Below are positions 57,657-64,000 of a stretch of DNA of 64,000 nt, in pieces; within the stretch, counting starts at the first letter, position 1, and every line of letters starts with the position of its first letter. The position numbers and the translations under genes are program-made. The stretch lies in contig NZ_OZ245785.1 in the NCBI RefSeq assembly GCF_965227785.1, forward strand, positions 2,604,001-2,668,000. Reading direction: 5' to 3'. A model generated the notes under the pieces. That model had not been told where the DNA came from and made no database searches. It was given only the letters and a program-made list of their open reading frames with translations. This stretch comes from Gracilimonas sp965227785. GTDB taxonomy: Bacteria > Bacteroidota > Rhodothermia > Balneolales > Balneolaceae.

Positions 57657-58709
57657 CTATTTGAGGAAACCCTTCTTTGTTAATAATTCGGCATTTAAAA
57701 TAGCACCACCGGCTGCACCACGAATGGTGTTGTGAGCCATAGCCACAAAACTGACATCAAATACTTCGGCTTTTCGCAGTCTCCCTAAATGCAGCTGCAT
57801 TCCGTTCTCCCAATCCGCATGAAGTCGGGGTTGTGGGTAATACTCATTGTCGTGCAGGTTATACAATGATGATGGAGAAAACGGAAGGTCCAATTCACCC
57901 ACCGGGTTCTTGTAGTCTTGGTACGCCTCTTTAAGTTCACTCAGGTCTGCCGGAGGGTTTTCCAGCTTCACGGTCGCAGAAATCATGTGCCCGTTTATGG
58001 ACGGAACGCGGGTGGCCGTAGCCTGAACTTTAAAATCGGGAAGGTTAAGGGAATTACCTGAAAGGGAACTCAGTAGCTTTCGGGTTTCCGGTCCAACTTT
58101 AGGCTCTTCGCCGGAAATAAACGGGACCACATTCCCAAGAATATCCAAACTGGCTACACCGGGATATCCGGCTCCGGAAACAGCTTGCATGGTAGTAAGG
58201 ATGAGCGATTCAATTCCGAAAGCATCATACAACGGTTTCAAAGCCAGTGACAGGGGCACAGCTACACAATTCGGATTAGTCACAATCCAGCCTTTACCGT
58301 CTTTACTGAACGATTGTGTTTTAATAAGGTCGGTATGATCCGGGTTAACCTCCGGTATCAATAGCGGAACCGTAGGATCTTGCCGGTAATTTTTGGCATT
58401 GGAAATAACAGGGATACCCGCTTCCGCAAAAGACCTTTCGATATCTCCGGCTACGGACGAATCCAGCCCAGAAAACACAAAATCTACCTTGCTAAACTCT
58501 GCAGGATCACATTTTTTGACGACGGTTTCTTTGATGTGTTCCGGTAGCACCACATCCTCAATCCAGTTGGCGGCGTCTTTATATTTCTTTCCAGCCGAAC
58601 GCTCAGAAGCTCCCAGTGCTTCGATTTCAAACCAGGGATGCCCCTGTAGTAAACGAATAAATTTTTGGCCAACGGCACCGGTAGCGCCCAGAATTCCAAC
58701 TTTCATCAT
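57657..58709 (-). CDS. asd: Aspartate-semialdehyde dehydrogenase
   Basis: Second step from aspartate toward lysine, threonine, methionine and diaminopimelate. The 350 residues and the motif set fit the archaeal/fungal-like branch of Asd: VGILGATGAVGQKFIRLL (NADP site), catalytic Cys in IVTNPNCVAVPLSLAL near residue 147, AVSGAGYPGV, and VPSINGHMISATVKLENPP with the catalytic His after the RVP. The start MMKVGILG has two Met codons; either could serve. Divergent from the MFS transporter. Confidence 0.95.
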   Translation of the reverse strand: MMKVGILGATGAVGQKFIRLLQGHPWFEIEALGASERSAGKKYKDAANWIEDVVLPEHIKETVVKKCDPAEFSKVDFVFSGLDSSVAGDIERSFAEAGIPVISNAKNYRQDPTVPLLIPEVNPDHTDLIKTQSFSKDGKGWIVTNPNCVAVPLSLALKPLYDAFGIESLILTTMQAVSGAGYPGVASLDILGNVVPFISGEEPKVGPETRKLLSSLSGNSLNLPDFKVQATATRVPSINGHMISATVKLENPPADLSELKEAYQDYKNPVGELDLPFSPSSLYNLHDNEYYPQPRLHADWENGMQLHLGRLRKAEVFDVSFVAMAHNTIRGAAGGAILNAELLTKKGFLK

Positions 58710-58803
58710 GGTGATTGAGTAGAGAGTTAAATCAAAATTTGTGAGCCATAAAAATAAACATTCTGAGCCCTTTATGTGAACGTTTTATTGAATCTTGATG
58801 AAT

Positions 58804-58849
58804 GAACTTATTCAACGTTGAATGTTCCTTGTTCCTTGTTCAATGTTCG
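58804..58849. repeat. Inverted/direct repeat in a divergent region (GTTGAATGTTC type)
   Basis: ATTCAACGTTGAAT (58810-58823) is a perfect 14-base palindrome. It is followed by tandem TGTTCCTTGTTCC words and CAATGTTCG. It lies in the asd/MFS divergent gap, where a promoter or operator would be expected, 44 bases before the transporter's ATG. Confidence 0.6.
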
Positions 58850-58892
58850 TCCCCGCTTCCATCCCACCAATCTGTGCTCTATCTTTGAGGCC

Positions 58893-60155
58893 ATGAAATT
58901 CATTTACGAAACGCTCGAAGCTAAATCTCCGAAATTCTATGCCTGGCTGGTGCTGGGTTTGTTGTTCTTGATCTACATAACAAGCTTTGTGGACCGTCAG
59001 ATTGTGGCTGTTTTGGGAACGGCCATTCGGGACGATCTCGGCTTTACCAACACGCAAATCGGGGTGCTGTACGGACCTGCTTTTTCTTTGATCTATGCTA
59101 TCTGTGGAATATTCATGGGGTGGTTTGCCGATCAGTTTTCCCGAAAGCGGATAATCCTGACGGGCTTGCTGATCTGGAGTCTGATGACGGTCGCCAGCGG
59201 ATTTGCCAGCTCGTTCTTGTTTCTGGTAACGGCCCGCTTTTTTGTTGGGGTGAGCCAGTCGGCGCTGAGCCCGGCCGTGTATTCGCTACTGGCTGATTAC
59301 TTTCCGCCGGAAAAAAGAGCAAGGGTGTTCTCTTTTTATGCGTCCGGGATTTTTGTGGGTGTAGGTTTGTCCTTTTTGATTGGGGGATCGGTTGCCGAAC
59401 TCTACGACTGGCGAGTAGCCATGAAAACCGTGGGCTGGCCGGGAATAGTGCTATTTGTGATTGGTTTTTTGCTGATCCGTGAACCCAGGCGTAAATCAGG
59501 TAAAAGTGAGCGTTCGGCCATGCAGTTCTTCAGCGTGCTGAAATTCATCCTGCAGAAGAGAACGGTTCGATATCATTTGGCGGGATTTTCCTTGCTGGCA
59601 CTCAGCGGATATACTATTCTTGCTTTCATCGGGACGGTGCTGAATGATACCTTTGAAATGCCCTCGCTTATATCTCACTACGGGTGGTTTATGTTTGCAA
59701 CGGGAGTCAGCGTAAATGCTTCCGGCTGGCTGGCTGATTATTTTGCCAAAAAATGGGGAGCTGAAAAACGCTTCATCATGGGAATTGTAGCCGCGCTGGG
59801 AGGATTGCCGTTTTATTATTTCGGGTTGATGGCAGAGTCGGTCATGGTGGCCTTCCTGCTGGTTGGGTTTGCGAATGTGATCTCTTCATCCTATAACGGA
59901 GTGGCAGCTGCTCTCATCCAGTACTTTGTGAAATCAGACATGCGGGGAATGGCCGGCGCGGTTTACTTATTTGTAGTGAGCATCGTTGGTTTTGGCATTG
60001 GTCCGCCTGTAACCGGTTGGATGATTGATCATGCATTTACCGGAGTTTACGGACCTTCCAAAGCACTAATGCTGGTATTTACGGTCTGCGGAGTGTTTGC
60101 AACTTTCTGTTTTCTCCAAGCAATGAAGAATTATGATGATGATGTGGTGGAGTAA
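58893..60155 (+). CDS. MFS transporter (Spinster-like)
   Basis: From the ATG at 58893 the protein has 420 residues and ~12 membrane helices. The open frame reaches 25 codons further to a TTG, but that part passes through the repeat at 58804-58849, so the ATG is preferred. The MFS-specific loop is FADQFSRKRIILTG (GWFADxxxRR-like) after helix 2, and the second-half equivalent WLADYFAKKWGAEKRF after helix 8. The helix set resembles the Spinster/lysophospholipid-type branch; the substrate is unknown. Confidence 0.9.
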   Translation: MKFIYETLEAKSPKFYAWLVLGLLFLIYITSFVDRQIVAVLGTAIRDDLGFTNTQIGVLYGPAFSLIYAICGIFMGWFADQFSRKRIILTGLLIWSLMTVASGFASSFLFLVTARFFVGVSQSALSPAVYSLLADYFPPEKRARVFSFYASGIFVGVGLSFLIGGSVAELYDWRVAMKTVGWPGIVLFVIGFLLIREPRRKSGKSERSAMQFFSVLKFILQKRTVRYHLAGFSLLALSGYTILAFIGTVLNDTFEMPSLISHYGWFMFATGVSVNASGWLADYFAKKWGAEKRFIMGIVAALGGLPFYYFGLMAESVMVAFLLVGFANVISSSYNGVAAALIQYFVKSDMRGMAGAVYLFVVSIVGFGIGPPVTGWMIDHAFTGVYGPSKALMLVFTVCGVFATFCFLQAMKNYDDDVVE

Positions 60156-60288
60156 TTTTGAAGCACCTGAAGTAACTCCTATGTAGCCTACCAGGCTGAC
60201 CACTAATCTAAACAGGTATCAAAAAATAAACTCACCCCTCTTGCGGAACTGATTTTTTTCATCTACTTTTAAATTAAAAGTACTTTGT

Positions 60289-60894
60289 ATGAAAGAAGAG
60301 AAAGATTATATCAAGGACATTGCTGAGATACGCTCGATGATGGAGCGGTCTTCCAAATTTTTATCGCTCTCGGGATGGGCCGGAATCATGGCAGGGTTGT
60401 ATGCCTTCGCGGGTGCTTACATTACCTATAGCACTTTTGGGTTTAATCCTGACGAGCTGTTCTACACTTCCCCGAACGTATCAAAAGTGGTTTGGTTGGG
60501 CATTGGTGTTCTGGTATTGGCTTTGGCGACAGCCATTTTCTTGTCCAAGCGAAAAGCAGATGAAAGCGGTGAGAGCATTTGGAATACAACTTCCCGAAGA
60601 CTTTTAAGCAGCATGGCCTTTCCATTAGCAGCCGGGGGAATTTTAATTGTGCTGTTTTTGATGAAAGGACTTGTCGGTCTTGCTGCTCCCTTGATGCTAC
60701 TTTTTTATGGACTCGCCTTGGTGAATGCCAGCCACTTTACTATTCCCGAAGTGAAAATTATGGGGCTTGTACAGATCTTGCTGGGTCTGTTAAGTGCCTG
60801 GTATATCGAGTATGGGTTATTGCTATGGTCGATTGGGTTTGGAGCAGTTCATATGATGTACGGAATCTATATGTATTTCAGTTACGAACGGTGA
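60289..60894 (+). CDS. Multi-pass membrane protein of the creD-linked cluster, unknown
   Basis: There are 201 residues. A charged N-terminal ~30 residues (MKEEKDYIKDIAEIRSMMERSSKF) precede five to six membrane helices. This gene plus the winged-helix regulator six bases downstream form a pair seen near creD in Bacteroidota, in my recollection. The leading amphipathic part with RSMMERSS is the most conserved-looking segment. Function unknown. The ATG at 60289 is preceded by TACTTTGT, a near -7 element. Confidence 0.75.
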   Translation: MKEEKDYIKDIAEIRSMMERSSKFLSLSGWAGIMAGLYAFAGAYITYSTFGFNPDELFYTSPNVSKVVWLGIGVLVLALATAIFLSKRKADESGESIWNTTSRRLLSSMAFPLAAGGILIVLFLMKGLVGLAAPLMLLFYGLALVNASHFTIPEVKIMGLVQILLGLLSAWYIEYGLLLWSIGFGAVHMMYGIYMYFSYER

Positions 60895-60900
60895 TTAGCA

Positions 60901-61206
60901 GTGAATGTATCCTTTGATGATTTACATAAAGCGTTTGAGAGCAGGGTCAGGCTGGGGATTATGTCGGTTCTGGCTGTTAACGACTCGCTTGATTTCAGTG
61001 CGCTGAAAGAATTTCTGGACGTGACGGACGGGAACCTCGCCACCCACATTAAAAAGCTGGAAAAGGAGGGCTTCATCGAAGTAGAAAAATCCTTCATTGA
61101 TAACAAACCAAACACCAAATACTCTATGTCAAAGGAAGGCAAGAAAGCATTCGGAAATTACCTGAACACAATGGAAGAAATTATAAAAGCACAGAAAAAG
61201 TCTTGA
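60901..61206 (+). CDS. Winged-helix transcriptional regulator (HTH_34/MarR-like)
   Basis: There are 101 residues, the size of a single winged-helix domain. RVRLGIMSVLAVNDSLDFSALKEFLDVTDGNLATHIKKLEKEGFIEVEKSF has the helix-turn-helix (LKEFLDVTDGNLATHIKKLE) and the beta wing (FIDNKPNTKYSMSKEGKKAF). The start is GTG: the in-frame upstream stop is only six bases before it. It overlaps the next small gene by four bases (TTGA). By position it likely controls this cluster and its creD; autoregulation is inference. Confidence 0.9.
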   Translation: MNVSFDDLHKAFESRVRLGIMSVLAVNDSLDFSALKEFLDVTDGNLATHIKKLEKEGFIEVEKSFIDNKPNTKYSMSKEGKKAFGNYLNTMEEIIKAQKKS

Positions 61207-61388
61207 AAAAATCGAATTATAGAATGCAGAAATTATTCTCAGCACTGATGATTCTTATAGGTTTCATAATACTGATATTTATGATAGTGGTAGAGGATGA
61301 GCCGGGTGCTATTCCATTGCTAATGATTTTGGCCGGAGCGGTCTGGTTTTTTGGAGCCCGTTCAAGGATTAAATCACAACAAAGTTAA
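61203..61388 (+). CDS. Small two-helix membrane protein, unknown
   Basis: There are 61 residues from a TTG start that overlaps the preceding stop (TTGA), or 54 from the ATG at 61224. Two hydrophobic helices (LFSALMILIGFIILIFMIVV and IPLLMILAGAVWFFGA) are separated by EDEPGA. The overlap favours the TTG. It resembles no named family I know. It appears to belong to the creD-linked cluster. Confidence 0.6.
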   Translation: MKKSNYRMQKLFSALMILIGFIILIFMIVVEDEPGAIPLLMILAGAVWFFGARSRIKSQQS

Positions 61389-61462
61389 AGTTCACAAAAA
61401 ATTTTATTCAACAACTTTGTATTTCAAAGTTCTTTCATTAAATAAAAAACTGAGGTTAAATT

Positions 61463-62035
61463 ATGAATACAGAACAACCCTTATCAAAAAACCTGTTGTA
61501 CCTTGCGGCAGGTACTGCTGCCATTCTCCTTATTCCATTTACTGCAATGCAATTCACATCAGAAGTAGTGTGGACATTAAGTGATTTTATTTTTGCAGCC
61601 GTGCTCATTCTGGGAACAGGATCTACCTACCTGTTTGTGACCCGAAAATCTGGTACGACCGCCTATCGGATTGCTGTAGGATTGGCGCTGGGAACCGGGT
61701 TTTTCCTCATCTGGTCGAATCTGGCGGTAGGTATAATTGGCTCCGAAGACAACCCTATTAATCTCTGGTATTTTGGAGTGATTGCCATTGGCATTATCGG
61801 TGCGTTCATTTCAGGATTTAAGGCAGATGGTATGGTCATTACATTGTCTGCAGCAGCAATGGCACAGGCATTGATATCATTTGTAGCAATATTCGGGGGG
61901 TATTACCAATCACCGCCGAGTTCAGTTATAGAAATTCTTGGTGTGAACGGATTCTTTGTAACACTATGGCTCGTGTCTGCCCTGACGTTCAGGTATGCGG
62001 CTCAGAAAGAAACCGAAAACCATCCACCAGAATAA
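61463..62035 (+). CDS. Multi-pass membrane protein, unknown
   Basis: There are 190 residues with about six membrane helices and short loops; the C-terminus is a charged tail (KETENHPPE). The ATG at 61463 is the only sensible start. The helices NLLYLAAGTAAILLIPFTAM and FVTLWLVSALTFRYAA frame the protein. I cannot assign a family. It lies 75 bases after the small protein and 48 before creD on the same strand, so it is probably part of one transcript. Confidence 0.7.
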   Translation: MNTEQPLSKNLLYLAAGTAAILLIPFTAMQFTSEVVWTLSDFIFAAVLILGTGSTYLFVTRKSGTTAYRIAVGLALGTGFFLIWSNLAVGIIGSEDNPINLWYFGVIAIGIIGAFISGFKADGMVITLSAAAMAQALISFVAIFGGYYQSPPSSVIEILGVNGFFVTLWLVSALTFRYAAQKETENHPPE

Positions 62036-62083
62036 GCTAATACCGGAAACGGTGTTACTTCATAAATTCAAAACTCCACAGTC

Positions 62084-63391
62084 ATGAAAAACCTCAGAAA
62101 ATCGCTCGGTACCCGCTTATTTATCATTGCGTTTTTAACGCTGATATTGTTAATCCCTTCACTCTTAATCCAGGGACTGATTTCGGAGCGTGAACACAGG
62201 AGGGATTCCGTAGCCCATGAAATCAGCCAAAAGTGGGGGAGTGAGCAAGTTATAGTAGGTCCTATCATAAGCGTACCTTACAGGTATTATTTTAATGGGG
62301 AAGAGAAAGTTGAGCAGACCATCCGATATGCTCATTTTTTACCCGAGAATTTGAATGTTGAAGGCGCCATAACTACGGAAATAAGGTATCGGGGCATTTA
62401 CAAAGTGATTGTTTATAACAGTAATTTATCGGTATCAGGAAACTTCCAGGCCATTGATTTGAGCGGTTTTAAGGTGCCGGTTGAAGACTTCCTGATTGAG
62501 GATGCTTTTGTTTCGGTTGGGATTTCAGATATGACCGGAATTAAAGACTTTGTAACCATTTCGTGGAATGAGGATGAATTCATGGCAAATCCGGGTATTG
62601 AATCCAATGACGTGTTAGCTTCCGGGATATCCATTGCACCCGACCTGACTACCGGCGAGGCCTATGATTTTAGCTTTGATCTGAATTTAAACGGAAGTAC
62701 CGGGCTTCATTTTTCACCGGTTGGAAAGCAAACGAATGTGGCTCTGGAGTCTGATTGGTCAAACCCAAGCTTCACGGGTAACTTTCTGCCCGCCGTGCGG
62801 GAAGTCACAGACGCCGGTTTTGATTCTGAATGGAACGTCTTACACCTGAATCGAAATTTTTCACAGCAATGGCAGGGACCCAATCAGGAAGTTACAAATA
62901 CGCTCTTCGGGGTTGAATTGCTACTGGCTGTGGATGAATATCAGAAAACCATGCGTACCGCCAAGTATGCAATTATGTTCATTTCGCTGACTTTTCTGAC
63001 CTTCTTTATGATTGAATTGCTCAGTAAGAAAATCATTCACCCCATTCAGTACTTATTAATCGGTTTTGCGCTCCTGATTTTTTACACGTTGCTTCTGTCC
63101 ATTTCAGAATATGTAGTGTTCCAGTTAGCCTATTTAATCGCGGCTGCAGCCATCATTGGGTTAATCACCGTCTATTCCTACAGCGTATTATCCGATAAAC
63201 TGAAATCAGGAATCATATTAGGAGTGCTAATTATCCTGTACGGCTATCTCTACATTTTACTGCAATTGCAGGATTATGCACTCTTACTCGGCAGTCTCGG
63301 GTTATTTGTGGTGCTTTCTGTTGTGATGTACCTGACCCGAAACATAAACTGGTTTGAAATTATGAACACCGAGGATGAATCTACCGCTTAG
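62084..63391 (+). CDS. creD: CreD family inner-membrane protein
   Basis: There are 435 residues. The N-terminal helix and the segment GLISEREHRRDSVAHEISQKWGSEQ, followed by GPIISVPYRY, are diagnostic of CreD. A large extracytoplasmic region (~60-290) contains HFLPENLNVEGAI and RGIYKVIVYNSNLSVSGNF. Several membrane helices close the protein (~290-420). In proteobacteria CreD is induced by CreBC and affects envelope stability and colicin E2 tolerance. Here no CreB or CreC is nearby; the winged-helix gene at 60901 is the local regulator candidate. Confidence 0.93.
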   Translation: MKNLRKSLGTRLFIIAFLTLILLIPSLLIQGLISEREHRRDSVAHEISQKWGSEQVIVGPIISVPYRYYFNGEEKVEQTIRYAHFLPENLNVEGAITTEIRYRGIYKVIVYNSNLSVSGNFQAIDLSGFKVPVEDFLIEDAFVSVGISDMTGIKDFVTISWNEDEFMANPGIESNDVLASGISIAPDLTTGEAYDFSFDLNLNGSTGLHFSPVGKQTNVALESDWSNPSFTGNFLPAVREVTDAGFDSEWNVLHLNRNFSQQWQGPNQEVTNTLFGVELLLAVDEYQKTMRTAKYAIMFISLTFLTFFMIELLSKKIIHPIQYLLIGFALLIFYTLLLSISEYVVFQLAYLIAAAAIIGLITVYSYSVLSDKLKSGIILGVLIILYGYLYILLQLQDYALLLGSLGLFVVLSVVMYLTRNINWFEIMNTEDESTA

Positions 63392-63409
63392 TAAGGCTGG
63401 CAGGGAACG

Positions 63410-64000
63410 CTATTTTGTGTATTGTTTGATCTGATTAGCCCGGAACATCATATCAGCAGCCTGGAGTATTTTCATTCTTAGCTGCTGATTATAATCCGGA
63501 TTATCATCCAGAAAATTTCTTACGGTTTTCACAGCTTGGTCAGAGGAATGATTGCCAAGGGTTACATCGAGCCAACGTTTTGGGAAGAAGATATCGCCGG
63601 TTGTTTGTATTTCCTGAAGAAGTTCGAGGCTTGGCAGGATGTATTTTTCAGATTCCTCGACACGAAGCGGATGATGTAAGTAACCGAGTGCACTTAAAAC
63701 CCAGGATTCTGTTTCCCGGTTTTCTTCATCCTTTAAAGATTCAAAAAAGGAATCGCGTACATCCTGATCGGCTGAAAGAGCAGGCTTAACAAACTCAAAC
63801 CTGCGTTTTCGGTCAGGGTTTTCAATGCGACTTAGTTGCTCAGAAATGATAGACTCTGATATATCGGGGCGTTTGATGGCAAGTTCTCCGGCCATGCTAA
63901 TGAAATCTGTTTCAGAAAGTCTTAACCCTTCAACCTCCAGTTCTTTATTCCAGATGTCATAAACTTTTTGAGCCTGATTCGGAGAAAGAGCAACATTTCT
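63410..64000 (-). CDS. M1-family aminopeptidase (C-terminal part)
   Basis: The minus-strand frame is open to the window edge at 64000, so the start and the zinc motif HExxH are outside; 196 residues are seen. The region AQKVYDIWNKELE, LSETDFISMAGELA, LSRIENPDRKRRFEFVKPALS and GYLHHPLRVEESEKYI is typical of the C-terminal helical domain of Bacteroidota M1 aminopeptidases, with DIFFPKRWLDVTLG and ILQAADMMFRANQ near the end. It would cleave N-terminal residues from peptides. It converges on creD with 18 bases between stops. Confidence 0.88.
   Translation of the reverse strand, partial: RNVALSPNQAQKVYDIWNKELEVEGLRLSETDFISMAGELAIKRPDISESIISEQLSRIENPDRKRRFEFVKPALSADQDVRDSFFESLKDEENRETESWVLSALGYLHHPLRVEESEKYILPSLELLQEIQTTGDIFFPKRWLDVTLGNHSSDQAVKTVRNFLDDNPDYNQQLRMKILQAADMMFRANQIKQYTK

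Noticed and set aside
58818..58892. Longer N-terminus of the MFS transporter from a TTG
   Set aside because: The extension runs through repeat sequence and has no membrane or family character; the ATG at 58893 is 22 residues before the first helix.
1..64000. CRISPR arrays, insertion sequences, rRNA genes, prophage
   Set aside because: No regularly spaced identical repeats, no transposase, integrase or phage structural gene, and no rRNA sequence was seen.

Overview
The window reads as a chromosomal segment of a Bacteroidota-like marine bacterium. The best guess is the Balneolaceae/Balneolota group (Gracilimonas or Balneola relatives). The grounds are two secreted proteins with type IX secretion (T9SS) C-terminal domains, families largely confined to that superphylum (DUF3078, DUF2851, BatA-type vWA proteins, GNIG-type Pth), weak Shine-Dalgarno signals, mid-40s G+C by eye, and a K+-dependent membrane pyrophosphatase. 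This assignment is inference from gene families, not from a marker gene. Genes are dense; no gene-free gap exceeds 300 bases.

Layout. 1-3156: 3' end of an epimerase, then a convergent lipoprotein with a beta-propeller. 3262-12245: a plus-strand run (BatA/vWA membrane protein, small membrane protein, hflX, CBS protein, large TPR protein, aroA) with several 1-4 base overlaps. 12384-15060: hsp20 behind an apparent sigma-54 promoter, then dnaK and an intrinsic terminator. 15132-18816: a DUF1566 lipoprotein, a small membrane protein, tsaD, and convergent rnhA-pyrF. 18975-27953: a propeller-amidohydrolase fusion, an unknown gene, the membrane pyrophosphatase, and the tRNA-Gln/prs/rplY/pth housekeeping group on the minus strand. 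28002-40531: DUF2851 and YtxH-like genes, PyrR-like transferase, DUF3078, PLP decarboxylase, CotH/lamin-tail secreted protein, cupin, ALDH7, TrmH-type methyltransferase, PhoH, a thiamine-binding-like protein and mscL.

40602-45719 stands out. It is an A+T-rich four-gene plus-strand cassette with two overlapping junctions: a protein combining a MutL/MORC-like GHKL ATPase with a histidine-kinase module, an atypical receiver protein, an HNH nuclease and an Eco57I/TaqI-like adenine-N6 DNA methyltransferase. It looks like a horizontally acquired restriction or defence system in which a phosphorelay could gate a nuclease. I cannot match it to a named system from memory, and it is the main candidate for something undescribed.

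45779-64000 returns to ordinary chromosome: DUF6265, OPT transporter, murI, TonB receptor, a 1653-residue multi-lamin-tail-domain secreted protein, a tandem paralogue pair, asd, an MFS transporter, a small membrane/winged-helix/creD cluster, and the 3' part of an M1 aminopeptidase.

A second theme is short palindromic repeats of several unrelated sequence families. They fill seven of the ten convergent gene junctions, often touching or supplying the stop codons on both sides. They also occur between some tandem and divergent genes, and once inside a coding sequence (the methyltransferase at 37263).
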